DNA of 64,000 nt from Hamadaea flava (GCF_024172085.1 NZ_JAMZDZ010000001.1:6758001-6822000); one strand, 5' to 3'. Shown: positions 7,481 through 17,270, counted from the first letter of the stretch. Notes: generated from the sequence alone by a model not told the origin. Numbers and translations: made by a program.

Positions 7481-8584
7481 ATGCGTCTGCTGATCTGCCC
7501 CGACAAGTTCGCCGGGACCCTGAGCGCGCCCGACGCCGCCGAAGCGGTGGCCGAGGGCTGGCGGTCGGTACGCCCGGACGACGATCTCGTGCTGCGTCCG
7601 CTGGCCGACGGCGGCCCTGGTTTCGTGGACGTCCTCGCGGCGGCACACCCTGAGGGAAAGCGCTTTCCGGTGTCGACGACCGATCCGCTCGGCCGACCGG
7701 TCACCGGCGAGATCCTGATCGTCGGAGACACGGCGTACGTGGAGAGCGCGCACGCGTGCGGGCTGCACCATCTGAGCCCGGCCGAACGGGATCCGCGGCG
7801 CGCCGGCTCGGCGGGGCTGCTGCCGTTGCTCACGGCAGCCGCTGAGGTGGACGGCGTACGCCGGACCGTGATCGGGCTCGGCGGCAGCGCCACCAACGAC
7901 GCCGGCGTACGCGTCCTCGCCGGGTTCGGGCGGCCGGAGGCGCTGGCGGCGTACGCCGGGAACGGGGACGGCACGGAACCAGGCACGGCAACGGGCACGG
8001 CATCAGGCAGGACGCTGGAGACGGCGACGCTGGCCGGAATCGAACTGATCGGGGCCACCGACGTCGACAATCCGCTCACCGGCCCGCGCGGGGCCAGCCG
8101 GGTCTTCGGCCCGCAGAAGGGCGCCGATCCGGCGGCGGTCGAGGAATTGGAGGCCGCCCTGACGCGGGTCGCGAGCGTGCTCGCCGAGGGGATCGCCGAG
8201 ACGCCCGGCGCCGGGGCGGCCGGGGGACTGGGCGCGGCCATCCTCGCCCTGGGCGGACGGCTCACCTCCGGCATCCAGCTCGTCCGCGACGCCATCGGCC
8301 TCGACGCCGAGCTGCGCCAAGCCGATCTGGTGATCACCGGCGAGGGCTCCTTCGACGAGCAGTCCTTGCACGGGAAGGTCATCGACGGCGTCGCCGGTGC
8401 GGGCGCTGCTCTCGGCGTACCAGTCGTCGTCATCGCGGGACGAGTCACCGCGAAGCCGGCGGCCTGGCACGCGGCCGGTGTGACAGATGCCCTGTCGCTG
8501 TCCGAGGAGTTCGGCCTGGAGCGGGCGTTGGGCGACGCGCGCGGCTGTGTGCGGGAGATGGCGGCGCGGGTGGCGGTCGGATAG
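7481..8584 (+). CDS. Glycerate kinase
   Basis: A 367-residue protein of the GlxK/GckA type-1 glycerate kinase family, phosphorylating glycerate to a phosphoglycerate that enters glycolysis. The N-terminus MRLLICPDKFAGTLSAPDAA, the RPLADGGPG block near residue 48, the VIGLGGSATNDAGVRVLAGF nucleotide motif and the late TGEGSFDEQSLHGK motif are all present. About 20 residues after the nucleotide motif are low complexity (GT repeats). M. tuberculosis Rv2205c is, from memory, the corresponding protein next to its HesB/ErpA and AdoK genes, matching the order here. Confidence 0.9.
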   Translation: MRLLICPDKFAGTLSAPDAAEAVAEGWRSVRPDDDLVLRPLADGGPGFVDVLAAAHPEGKRFPVSTTDPLGRPVTGEILIVGDTAYVESAHACGLHHLSPAERDPRRAGSAGLLPLLTAAAEVDGVRRTVIGLGGSATNDAGVRVLAGFGRPEALAAYAGNGDGTEPGTATGTASGRTLETATLAGIELIGATDVDNPLTGPRGASRVFGPQKGADPAAVEELEAALTRVASVLAEGIAETPGAGAAGGLGAAILALGGRLTSGIQLVRDAIGLDAELRQADLVITGEGSFDEQSLHGKVIDGVAGAGAALGVPVVVIAGRVTAKPAAWHAAGVTDALSLSEEFGLERALGDARGCVREMAARVAVG

Positions 8585-8650
8585 CCGTCGGCAACCGACG
8601 CGCGGTGAGTGGCGTCTTCCCCATCGAAAGACTTCGAACGGGGGTTCGCC

Positions 8651-9184
8651 ATGAAGTTGTTTCGCCGTGTTCTGTCGTTGCTCGTGATCGCTTTGCCGGT
8701 GGCCGCTTGCACCCCAGCGGCCGGGCCCGCCTCGACCTCGTCGTCCGCCGCCGTGGCGGTGACGCTGGGCCCGGCCGGATACGGGGAGCTGAAGCTGGGC
8801 ATGACGCCGGACCAGGCCAAGGCCACGGGGCTGATCAGCGAACCGGCCGGGTCGGCCGGGACCACCTGCGGGCGGTACGCCTACCTGAAGGGCGCCGCCT
8901 CGAACGGAACCGAGGGGCGGCTGTATTTCTCGAAGAAACTCGGGCTCGCCGCGATCTACGGATACGCCGGCCTCGGCACTCCGGAGGGCGTCGCCGTCGG
9001 CATGTCCTACGGGAAGCTGCACGAGGCCTACCCGGGCTGGAAGCCCGTCGGCGGCGGCGAACGCGACGGCCGGGGCCAGATCGCGGTGCCGGGCAACCCG
9101 GCCGCCGTCTACCGGATCGAGGTGTACGGCGGCCGGGTCGTCCAGCTGGCGGTGCAGGTCAAGAACCAGGACTGTTACGAGTAG
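8651..9184 (+). CDS. Hypothetical lipoprotein
   Basis: A 177-residue exported protein of unknown role. The ATG at 8651 gives a classic lipoprotein signal: KLFRR, a hydrophobic core and a lipobox LPVAAC with Cys at about residue 18. A Ser/Thr/Ala-rich spacer follows, then a compact domain with YGELKLGMTPDQAKATG, TTCGRYAYLKG and a C-terminal NQDCYE. The two Cys after the lipobox could form a disulfide. The LxLGMTxxQ pattern recalls small periplasmic BamE-like folds, but I cannot assign it. Its stop overlaps the convergent MFS stop by ten bases. Confidence 0.75.
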   Translation: MKLFRRVLSLLVIALPVAACTPAAGPASTSSSAAVAVTLGPAGYGELKLGMTPDQAKATGLISEPAGSAGTTCGRYAYLKGAASNGTEGRLYFSKKLGLAAIYGYAGLGTPEGVAVGMSYGKLHEAYPGWKPVGGGERDGRGQIAVPGNPAAVYRIEVYGGRVVQLAVQVKNQDCYE

Positions 9185-10689
9185 ACCTCTTCCAGCTCCC
9201 GCTCGGCGGGGACCGAATCGACGGAGGGTTCCGGCTTCGCCGCGCCTTGGCGTACGCCGAGCAGCGCGACGAGCAGCCCGGCGAGGGTGACGGCGGTGAT
9301 CACGGCGATGGCGGGGCCGAACGCCGACGGCACCCGGCCGGGCTGGATCACCTCGTTGCCGACGATCGCCGTGGTGATCGCGAGGACCATCGCGCCGCCG
9401 ACCTGGAACGAGGTCTGCACCAGGCCGGAGGCCAGCCCCTGCTCCTCGTCGGCCACGCCGTTGGTGGCCTGCACGTTCATCGACGAGAAGGCGAGGGCGA
9501 AGCCGACGCCCAGCAGCAGCACCGTCGGGAGCATCCGCCAGTAGGAGGACGCCGTGTCGACGCCGAGGAACAAGGCGTACGCGAGCACGAACGCGCCCAT
9601 GCCGCCCGCGATCAGCCGCCCGGTCCCATAGCGGGTGATCAGCCGGCCCATCAGGGAGCCCGACGAGGCGACCATGAGCCCGGCCGGGAGCAGGGCCAGC
9701 GCCATCTGCAACGGCGACCAGCCGAGGACGGCCTGCAGGAACAGTCCGAGCACGAACTGGAAGCTGATGTACGCCCCGGCGACGGTGATCGCCGCGACGT
9801 TGGCCCGGACGAGGGTGCGGTTGCGGAAGATGCCCAGCCGCACCAGCGGGTGCTTGATCCGTCGCTCGACGGCGATGAACGTGGCGAACAGCAGGGCCGC
9901 CACCGCGAACGAGCCGAGCGTACGCACCGAGCCCCAGCCCGCGGCCGGTGCGTTGACCACGGTGAACACCGTTAAGAGGAGGGCGGCCGTCGAGGTCACG
10001 GCACCGAGGATGTCGTGTCCACCGGCGGCGCGCTCGCTGTTCTTGGGGATGAGCTTGATCCCGGCCGCCAGCGCGATGAGCGCGAGGGGAGCGGGCAGGA
10101 GGAAGGTCGCCCGCCAGTTGATCTCGGTGAGCAGGCCGCCCAGGATCAGGCCAGAGGAGAAGCCGCTCGCGCCGAAGACCGTGTAGATGCCGAGGGCTCG
10201 GTTGCGTACCGGGCCTTCGGGGAACGTGGTGGTCAGGATGGACAGTCCGGCCGGTGCGGTGAACGCGGCGGCCAGCCCCTTGATGAACCGGGTGGCGATG
10301 AGCAGCCCGCCGTCGTCGACGAGCGCGCCGAGCAGGGACGCCGCCGCGAAGACCGCGAGCGCCACGAGCAACGCCCGCCGTCGCCCGAGCAGATCCGCCG
10401 TACGCCCGCCGAGCAGCAGCAGGCCGCCGTAACCGAGGACGTAGCCGCTGACGATCCACTGCAACGACGCGGTGGACAGGCCAAGGTCGGCCTGAATGGC
10501 GGGGAGTGCGACGCCGACCATCGAGACGTCGAGGCCGTCGAGGAAGAGGACGGTGCAGAGGACCAGCAGCGTGCCCCAGAGCTGCGGGGTCCAGCGGGTA
10601 TCCGGAACGGGACCAGGCACACCTGCGTGCCGGCCGCGCTTGTTGTTGCGTTCTGCGGAGGTGCTGGCCGATGACTCGGTGACGATCAT
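9175..10689 (-). CDS. MFS drug exporter, DHA2 (EmrB/QacA) type
   Basis: A 504-residue, 14-helix exporter of the DHA2 family. Motif D1 appears as LDGLDVSMVGVALPAI near residue 50, motif A as GGRTADLLGRRRALL near 95, and motif C as the Gly/Pro-rich fifth helix region. It probably pumps hydrophobic compounds out by proton antiport. It is divergent from a MarR regulator with 87 bases between the starts, the usual arrangement for a repressor and its pump. The substrate and inducer are unknown. The tail beyond the last helix is acidic and overlaps the lipoprotein gene by ten bases. Confidence 0.9.
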   Translation of the reverse strand: MIVTESSASTSAERNNKRGRHAGVPGPVPDTRWTPQLWGTLLVLCTVLFLDGLDVSMVGVALPAIQADLGLSTASLQWIVSGYVLGYGGLLLLGGRTADLLGRRRALLVALAVFAAASLLGALVDDGGLLIATRFIKGLAAAFTAPAGLSILTTTFPEGPVRNRALGIYTVFGASGFSSGLILGGLLTEINWRATFLLPAPLALIALAAGIKLIPKNSERAAGGHDILGAVTSTAALLLTVFTVVNAPAAGWGSVRTLGSFAVAALLFATFIAVERRIKHPLVRLGIFRNRTLVRANVAAITVAGAYISFQFVLGLFLQAVLGWSPLQMALALLPAGLMVASSGSLMGRLITRYGTGRLIAGGMGAFVLAYALFLGVDTASSYWRMLPTVLLLGVGFALAFSSMNVQATNGVADEEQGLASGLVQTSFQVGGAMVLAITTAIVGNEVIQPGRVPSAFGPAIAVITAVTLAGLLVALLGVRQGAAKPEPSVDSVPAERELEEVYS

Positions 10690-10699
10690 GCGGGGTAAC

Positions 10700-10762
10700 G
10701 TACATGCATCCGCATTGAATGCGCAAACATAAAATGCTCTCGCATGTTGTGCAGGCGCATGC
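10700..10762. promoter_or_regulatory. Shared MFS/MarR control region
   Basis: This is an AT-richer stretch between the divergent starts with several overlapping GCAT/ATGC half-sites: GCATTGAATGC at 10712-10722, and further ATGC at 10734 and GCATG at 10742 and 10757. Repeated ATGC/GCAT dyads are typical of MarR operators. Binding by the adjacent MarR protein is inferred. Confidence 0.5.
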
Positions 10763-10768
10763 TAGGCT
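10763..10768 (+). promoter_or_regulatory. -10 box of marR gene
   Basis: TAGGCT, eight bases before GTG 10777, consistent with a leaderless transcript. Confidence 0.55.
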
Positions 10769-10776
10769 TCGGCCTT

Positions 10777-11235
10777 GTGAGCCTCGAGATCGTGGAACGG
10801 GAGGCGCCACCGCATGTCCGGCAGTGGCGCGACCTGGCACGCCTGTTCACATCGACCTCGTGCCAGCTCGACAAGGCCCTGCACGACAAGCACGGACTCG
10901 GGATGAGCGAGTTCGAGATCCTCGACCGGCTGGCGGAGGCGCGCGAGTGCCCCGGAGCGGCCCGGATGCAGGAGCTTGCCGACGAGGTTCACCTCAGCCA
11001 GAGCGCGCTGTCCCGCGCGGTCGACCGGCTGGAGCGGGAAGGTCTGGTGCTGCGCCAGTCGTGCGCCACCGACCGCCGGGGCGTCTTCGTGCACATCACC
11101 GACACCGGCCGGGAGCGCTGGCAGCAGGCCTGCCCGACGCAGCGGGCGGTGCTGGCGGAGACGCTTGAGGATTTCGGCCGTGATTTACCACCCCACGGCC
11201 GGGTCGCCGACCAGGAATCGTCGCCGGCGAGCTAG
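10777..11235 (+). CDS. MarR family transcriptional regulator
   Basis: A 152-residue winged-helix protein. The recognition region reads MQELADEVHLSQSALSRAVD followed by RLEREGLVLRQSCATDRRGV, and the D-R-R-G-V-F-V wing is diagnostic of MarR. The GTG 10777 is chosen because TAGGCT lies eight bases upstream; an earlier in-frame start adds eleven atypical residues. It probably represses the divergent DHA2 exporter gene and itself through the dyads between them. The ligand is unknown. The erpA gene begins 43 bases after its stop. Confidence 0.9.
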   Translation: MSLEIVEREAPPHVRQWRDLARLFTSTSCQLDKALHDKHGLGMSEFEILDRLAEARECPGAARMQELADEVHLSQSALSRAVDRLEREGLVLRQSCATDRRGVFVHITDTGRERWQQACPTQRAVLAETLEDFGRDLPPHGRVADQESSPAS

Positions 11236-11278
11236 CGTTGGCTTTGAGACGACGATCGCAACAGATCAGGGAGCACTC

Positions 11279-11641
11279 GTGACCAGTCCTACCACCCAGT
11301 CGCAGGAGACCGCCGCGACCGGCATCCTCCTCACCGACGTCGCCGCCGGCAAGGTCAAGGCGCTGCTCGAGCAGGAGGGTCGCGACGACCTGCGGTTGCG
11401 CGTCGCCGTGCAGCCCGGTGGCTGCTCCGGCCTGCGCTACCAGCTCTTCTTCGACGAGCGTCAGCTCGACGGCGACGTGATCGCCGACTTCGACGGCGTC
11501 GAGGTCGTCGTCGACCGGATGAGCGCTCCGTACCTCTCGGGCGCCACGATCGACTTCGCCGACCGGATCGACGCCCAGGGCTTCACCATCGACAACCCCA
11601 ACGCGCAGGGCTCGTGCGCGTGCGGTGACTCGTTCCACTGA
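11279..11641 (+). CDS. erpA: Iron-sulfur cluster insertion protein ErpA
   Basis: A 120-residue A-type carrier that passes Fe-S clusters to target enzymes. The three cluster Cys are present: one in VAVQPGGCSGLRY near residue 43, and two in the C-terminal GSCACGDSF. The GTG 11279 gives a short Thr/Gln-rich lead, then GILLTDVAAGKVKALL. M. tuberculosis Rv2204c sits next to adoK in the same way. Likely clients in this window are NadA and the Rieske protein. A strong terminator hairpin follows 25 bases after the stop. Confidence 0.92.
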   Translation: MTSPTTQSQETAATGILLTDVAAGKVKALLEQEGRDDLRLRVAVQPGGCSGLRYQLFFDERQLDGDVIADFDGVEVVVDRMSAPYLSGATIDFADRIDAQGFTIDNPNAQGSCACGDSFH

Positions 11642-11666
11642 TTCACCTTCACCTCATGCGGTGACG

Positions 11667-11704
11667 GAGGGCCGCCACGTCGTCTTGGCGACGTGGCGGC
11701 CCTC
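11667..11704 (+). terminator. Terminator after erpA
   Basis: GAGGGCCGCCACGTCG and its exact reverse complement form a 16-base stem with a 6-base loop, followed by TTCG. It isolates erpA from adoK. Confidence 0.8.
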
Positions 11705-11722
11705 TTCGCTGTCGGTTCCCGG

Positions 11723-11728
11723 TAGGCT
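11723..11728 (+). promoter_or_regulatory. Possible -10 box upstream of adoK
   Basis: TAGGCT lies about 70 bases before the ATG at 11799 and just after the erpA terminator. Unlike most TANNNT boxes here, it would give a leader of roughly 60 bases. Confidence 0.4.
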
Positions 11729-11798
11729 GGCCCGGCGCTGGGCATGCCATGCGGTGTTCCCCGCCCGTTAACGTTCGCCGACCTATCGAGGGCAGCCA

Positions 11799-12776
11799 AT
11801 GAAGATCGCCGTCACCGGCTCGATCGCCACCGATCACCTGATGCACTTTCCGGGCCGCTTCGCCGACCAGCTCATCGCCGACCAGCTCGACAAGGTCTCG
11901 CTGTCGTTCCTGGTCGACGACCTGGTCGTCCGGCGGGGCGGGGTGGCGGCCAACATCGCCTTCGGCATGGGGCAGCTCGGCCTGAGCCCCACGCTGGTCG
12001 GCGCGGTCGGCGCGGACTTCGCCGACTACCGCTCGTGGCTGGAGCGGCACGGCGTCGACTGCGGCTCGGTCCACATCAGCGAGGTGGCGCACACCGCGCG
12101 GTTCGTCTGCACCACCGACGAGGACCTGTGCCAGGTCGCCTCGTTCTACGCGGGCGCCATGAGCGAGGCCCGCAACATCGAGCTGGCCCCGGTCGCCGAC
12201 CGGCTCGGCGGCATCGACCTCGTAGTGGTCGGCGCGAACGACCCCGCCGCGATGGTGCGCCACTCCCAGGAGTGCCGTGAGCGCGGCTACCGGTTCGCCG
12301 CCGACCCGTCCCAGCAGCTGGCCCGCATGCCGGGCGAGGACGTCCTGCACCTGATCGACGGCGCGGAGTTCCTGCTGACCAACGAGTACGAGAAGTCGCT
12401 GCTGGAGCAGAAGAGCGGGCTCACCGACGCGCAGATCCTCGACCGGGTGAAGATCCGGGTGACCACGCTCGGCAAGAACGGTGTGGAGATCACCGGCCGC
12501 GACATCACGCGCATCCACGTTCCCGTCGCCCGGGAGATCCACGCGTACGACCCGACGGGTGTCGGCGACGGCTTCCGGGCCGGCTTCTTCGCCGCCCTCT
12601 CCTGGGGTCTCGCTCTCGAGCGCGCGGCCCAGGTCGGTGCGCTGCTCGCCACGCTCGTGCTGGAGACCGTCGGCACCCAGGAGTACGAGGTGCGCTCGGA
12701 CATGTTCGCCAAGCGCCTCGCCGAGTCCTACGGGGACGAGGCGGCCAACGAGGTCCGGCCCTTCCTCCCCGCCTAG
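11799..12776 (+). CDS. adoK: PfkB-family adenosine kinase (AdoK type)
   Basis: A 325-residue ribokinase-fold sugar kinase, closely resembling mycobacterial AdoK (Rv2202c) from the first residues (AVTGSIATDHLMHFPGRF). AdoK phosphorylates adenosine to AMP in purine salvage. The PfkB signature 2 DPTGVGDGFRAGFF near residue 250 holds the catalytic Asp and the anion hole. The RRGGVAANIAFGMGQLG block near residue 46 binds substrate. It stands alone between a terminator upstream and a palindrome downstream. The substrate is inferred from similarity and neighbourhood, not from binding residues. Confidence 0.88.
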   Translation: MKIAVTGSIATDHLMHFPGRFADQLIADQLDKVSLSFLVDDLVVRRGGVAANIAFGMGQLGLSPTLVGAVGADFADYRSWLERHGVDCGSVHISEVAHTARFVCTTDEDLCQVASFYAGAMSEARNIELAPVADRLGGIDLVVVGANDPAAMVRHSQECRERGYRFAADPSQQLARMPGEDVLHLIDGAEFLLTNEYEKSLLEQKSGLTDAQILDRVKIRVTTLGKNGVEITGRDITRIHVPVAREIHAYDPTGVGDGFRAGFFAALSWGLALERAAQVGALLATLVLETVGTQEYEVRSDMFAKRLAESYGDEAANEVRPFLPA

Positions 12777-12785
12777 TTCTTCATG

Positions 12786-12846
12786 TGCAGATCAGGGATG
12801 TGCCGCCTTCCGGGAGCCGCGGAAGCAGGCACATCCCTGATCTGCA
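12786..12846. terminator. 18-bp palindrome between adoK and xylanase genes
   Basis: TGCAGATCAGGGATGTGC and its perfect reverse complement enclose 25 bases, which themselves contain a CTTCCG/CGGAAG stem. It lies between convergent genes and could terminate both. The same TGCAGATCA and CCCTGATCTGCA ends recur at 35119-35180. Confidence 0.75.
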
Positions 12847-12852
12847 TCCAGG

Positions 12853-14325
<1,473 letters not shown>

Positions 14326-14353
14326 TCACTGGGCGGTGAGGCGGGCGTGTCTA

Positions 14354-14367
14354 TGGAAGCGCTCCCA
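14354..14367 (-). promoter_or_regulatory. CebR-like operator upstream of the xylanase gene
   Basis: TGGAAGCGCTCCCA differs by one base from the palindrome TGGGAGCGCTCCCA, which LacI-family CebR-type regulators bind ahead of cellulase and xylanase genes in actinomycetes. It is 50 bases before the xylanase ATG. This suggests release by cello- or xylo-oligosaccharides. The regulator gene is not in the window. Confidence 0.75.
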
Positions 14368-14395
14368 GAGATCGGTGTCAACCAATAGTCTTCGG

Positions 14396-14614
14396 CTAGC
14401 TGCTTCGCCGCACGTCGTAGACATATTCGGCTGGCGACCCAACGAACTCCTGACTTCGGAGCCGGCACCACGCCGGGATGTCGAGCGCCGCGGCCGGATC
14501 GTCGGCCAGCACCCGGATCACGTCGCCGACGGCGACCTGCGGCAGCCGGCGGGCCAGCGCGATCACCGGCAGGGGACAGCGCTGGCCGAGGCAGTCCAGC
14601 TCGTGCGTACTCAT
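14396..14614 (-). CDS. TusA-family sulfurtransferase
   Basis: A 72-residue sulfur carrier. LDCLGQRCPLPVIALAR carries the family C-P-x-P motif, whose Cys accepts persulfide sulfur. Its ATG overlaps the desulfurase stop as ATGA, so the two are translationally coupled. The obvious role is to take sulfur from that desulfurase and pass it on. The acceptor (tRNA modification, cofactor or cluster synthesis) is not visible here. Confidence 0.9.
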   Translation of the reverse strand: MSTHELDCLGQRCPLPVIALARRLPQVAVGDVIRVLADDPAAALDIPAWCRLRSQEFVGSPAEYVYDVRRSS

Positions 14615-15783
14615 AGGCCGGTCACCCCCGCCTCCTCGCGCAGCCGGGCGATGATCTCCGGCAGCTCGGCCAGAAAGTGGCGTACCTGCTCCTCGGTCAC
14701 GTCCCGATGCAAGGAGACGCGGACGTTGCCGTGGGACAGGGCGCCCATCGCGACCAGGACGTGGCTCGGCTCCAGCGTCGAGGAGGTGCACGAGGAGCCC
14801 GAGGAGACGGCGTAGCCCCGGCGGTCCAGCTCGCGCAGCAACGACTCGCCGTCGACATAGAGACAGGAGAAGGTGACCAGGTGCGGCGCCCGGTCGACGG
14901 GATCGCCGACCACTTCGACGTCCGGAATCGTCGCCGCGACCCGATCGCGGATGTGATCCACCAGCTTGCTCAGCCGCGCCGACTCCGCGGCCGCCTCGCT
15001 CCACGCGGCTCGCAGCGCGGCGGCGGCCGCCACGATCGCCGGAAGGTCGGGCGCACCCGGCCCGTGTCCGGCCGCCCGCTCCGGCTGCGACCAGTGCGCG
15101 CTCAGCGGCGGGTCGAACCGCGTACCGGTGCGGACGGCGAGCACACCGACCCCGGGTGGTCCGCCCCACTTGCGGGCACTCGCGGTCAGCATCGACCACC
15201 CGGTCGGCAGCGGCATCCGGCCCGCGATCACCGCCGCGTCGACCAGCAGCGGTACGCCGTGAGCAGCGCAAACTTCGGCAGCTCGATCGACCGGTTGCAG
15301 CGTGCCGACCTCATGACTGGCGGCGATGAGTGCGGCCAACGCCACACCATCGGCGCCGACCGCTGCCTGCCAGGCTTGCTCGTCGAGCCGGCCCATCCCG
15401 TCCACGGGGACGGAGACAGCCGTGCCACCAGCGGAAACGTGGTCCTCCCCGGCGTGCAGAACAGCCGAGTGCTCGATCGCCGAATGCACGAAGACCCGCC
15501 CCGACCGCCGCCGCCCGGCCAGTCCACCCAGGACGGCGAGGTGCGCTGCGGCCGTCCCGCCGGCGGTGAAGGTCAGCTCCGCTGGGCGTACCCCTAGAAC
15601 TTCAGCGGTCGCGCCGCGCGCCGCGTCGAGCAGCCCGCGGGCCCGGCGGGCCTGCGTGTAGAGCCGTGACGGGTCCGCCCAGCCGTCCGCGAGCGACGCG
15701 ATCATCGCCTCACGCGCGGCCGGATGCAGGGGAGACGCCGTCGCGGCATCGAAGTACGCGCCCTGCCTTGCCTGCTCAGACAT
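14611..15783 (-). CDS. Cysteine desulfurase (NifS/IscS-like)
   Basis: A 390-residue PLP-dependent fold-type I enzyme that removes sulfur from cysteine as a persulfide. AIEHSAVL near residue 103 stacks on PLP, SARKWGGPPGVG near 208 holds the PLP Lys, and SSGSSCTS near 325 holds the catalytic Cys. Two features differ from IscS: the usual D-A-x-Q before the PLP Lys reads DAAVIAG, and S-G-H-K reads SARK. The fold and key Lys/Cys remain, so activity is likely. It is coupled to TusA and is divergent from ctaC, 136 bases away. Confidence 0.9.
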   Translation of the reverse strand: MSEQARQGAYFDAATASPLHPAAREAMIASLADGWADPSRLYTQARRARGLLDAARGATAEVLGVRPAELTFTAGGTAAAHLAVLGGLAGRRRSGRVFVHSAIEHSAVLHAGEDHVSAGGTAVSVPVDGMGRLDEQAWQAAVGADGVALAALIAASHEVGTLQPVDRAAEVCAAHGVPLLVDAAVIAGRMPLPTGWSMLTASARKWGGPPGVGVLAVRTGTRFDPPLSAHWSQPERAAGHGPGAPDLPAIVAAAAALRAAWSEAAAESARLSKLVDHIRDRVAATIPDVEVVGDPVDRAPHLVTFSCLYVDGESLLRELDRRGYAVSSGSSCTSSTLEPSHVLVAMGALSHGNVRVSLHRDVTEEQVRHFLAELPEIIARLREEAGVTGL

Positions 15784-15848
15784 GGCTCCAACCTACTGCC
15801 CCAGCCAGACACGCCGACCCCCAGACCGAAACGGGACGCATGGTCGAG

Positions 15849-15854
15849 TAGTGT
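15849..15854 (+). promoter_or_regulatory. -10 box of ctaC
   Basis: TAGTGT would start transcription near 15861, leaving a leader of about 58 bases with a GGGAGG ribosome site before GTG 15919. Confidence 0.45.
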
Positions 15855-15918
15855 GCGACGCGTCGACAGACGCTCCGCCGGTCAACGCCCGGAGCGGCGG
15901 CAAGGGAGGCAGATCTAG

Positions 15919-16821
15919 GTGGCAAAGGGTCGGTCACGGGCGCTCGGTCTGAGCGCACTCGCCGTGGGAACTCTGGCATTCCTGACCGGATGCGACGCCT
16001 ATGACGTCGGCAAGCCGTTCGGCGGGTTCGGCTGGCCTGAGGGCGGCAAGACTCCGCAGGCCAACCAGATGTACGAGATGTGGATCTGGTCGGTGGTCGC
16101 GGCGCTGGCCGTCGGCTTCTTCGTGTGGGGCCTCATCTTCTGGTGCATCATCGTCTACCGGAAGCGCAAGGGCGACACCGAACTGCCCACGCAGACGCGG
16201 TTCAACCTGCCGATCGAGGTGCTCTACTCGGTCCTTCCGTTCCTCGTGATCGCGGTGCTCTTCTACTACACCGCGGTGATCCAGACGAACGTGAACAAGC
16301 TTTCGGCCAACCCCGACGTGACCGTCGAGGTCGTCGCGTTCAAGTGGAACTGGCAGTTCAACTACCGGACGGCGCCGGATACCCAGACCAACGCGACCAC
16401 GGTCGCCACGACGACCGGGGCCAGCGACTACATCCCGGTGCTGGTCGTGCCGACGGGCCAGACGATCCGGATCGAGGAGACGAGCAAGGACGTCATCCAC
16501 TCGTTCTGGGTGCCGGAGATGCTCTTCAAGCGCGACGTGTTCCCGGGCAACGTGCGGAACGTCTTCGAGGTGACCATCGACGAGGAAGGCTCCTACGTCG
16601 GGCGGTGCGCGGAACTCTGCGGCACCTACCACTCGATGATGAACTTCGAGGTCCGCGCGGTCTCGCCGGAGAACTACCAGAAGTTCCTCGCCGCGAAGAA
16701 GGCCGGCCAGACCACGCCGCAGGCGCTGACCGCGATCGGTTCCGCTCCGTACGCCACGACGACCACGCCGTTCGACCTCAAGAAGGACGCGCAGCAGGTC
16801 CCCGTGAACCTGGGCAACTAA
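15919..16821 (+). CDS. ctaC: Cytochrome c oxidase subunit II
   Basis: A 300-residue lipid-anchored subunit of the aa3 oxidase that takes electrons from QcrC through its CuA centre. The signal ends in a lipobox LTGC near residue 25. Two membrane helices lie at about 55-78 and 100-120. The cupredoxin domain follows, with CuA ligands in DVIHSFWVP and CAELCGTYHSMMNFEV. An extra loop of Thr/Ala (QTNATTVATTTGAS) interrupts the domain, as in other actinobacterial CtaC. The GTG follows GGGAGG. ctaF follows 12 bases later, and ctaD is not beside it. Confidence 0.96.
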   Translation: MAKGRSRALGLSALAVGTLAFLTGCDAYDVGKPFGGFGWPEGGKTPQANQMYEMWIWSVVAALAVGFFVWGLIFWCIIVYRKRKGDTELPTQTRFNLPIEVLYSVLPFLVIAVLFYYTAVIQTNVNKLSANPDVTVEVVAFKWNWQFNYRTAPDTQTNATTVATTTGASDYIPVLVVPTGQTIRIEETSKDVIHSFWVPEMLFKRDVFPGNVRNVFEVTIDEEGSYVGRCAELCGTYHSMMNFEVRAVSPENYQKFLAAKKAGQTTPQALTAIGSAPYATTTTPFDLKKDAQQVPVNLGN

Positions 16822-16833
16822 GGAGTACGCACG

Positions 16834-17259
16834 ATGAAGTCTGAATGGCGGATCTTCGGGGGCGTAGCGCTCTTCCTGGCCCTCTGCGCACCGGTGTACG
16901 GGTGGTGGACCAACCACTCGCTGGGTCACGTCGACTGGGTCGGCACCACCGCCCTGATCATGTCGACGCTGCTCTGCGCGATGTGCGGCGGATACTTCTG
17001 GTTCGTCTCGCGGCGCATCGACCTGCGCCCGGAGGACCGGGACGACGCCGAGATCGCCGAGGGCGCGGGGGAGATCGGCTTCTTCTCACCCGGCAGCTAC
17101 TGGCCGTTCGGCATCGCGGCGTTCGCCACGACCGCCGGAGTCGGCATGGTCTTCTGGATGGTGTGGCTCATCGCCCTCGGCATGCTCGGCGTCATCTTCG
17201 CCGCCTGCGCGATGCTGTTCGAGTACTACACCGGCACTCGGCGTACCGCGGAGCACTGA
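16834..17259 (+). CDS. ctaF: Cytochrome c oxidase subunit IV (actinobacterial)
   Basis: A 141-residue membrane protein with four hydrophobic helices, the small subunit specific to actinobacterial aa3 oxidases. The N-terminus MKSEWRIFGGVALFL and the central GEIGFFSPGSYWPF stretch are typical. It follows ctaC by 12 bases with an AAGGAG-like site, and a 16-base-stem terminator closes the ctaC-ctaF unit. Confidence 0.93.
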   Translation: MKSEWRIFGGVALFLALCAPVYGWWTNHSLGHVDWVGTTALIMSTLLCAMCGGYFWFVSRRIDLRPEDRDDAEIAEGAGEIGFFSPGSYWPFGIAAFATTAGVGMVFWMVWLIALGMLGVIFAACAMLFEYYTGTRRTAEH

Positions 17260-17270
17260 CGCACTGATCT

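Noticed and set aside
8003-10840. A 945-codon open frame on the minus strand
   Set aside because: It runs antisense or out of frame through the glycerate kinase, lipoprotein and exporter genes, is Arg/Pro/Gly-rich, and lacks any domain. It is a product of the high GC content. Similar long antisense frames across nadA, murA, qcrB and the cyclase were set aside for the same reason.
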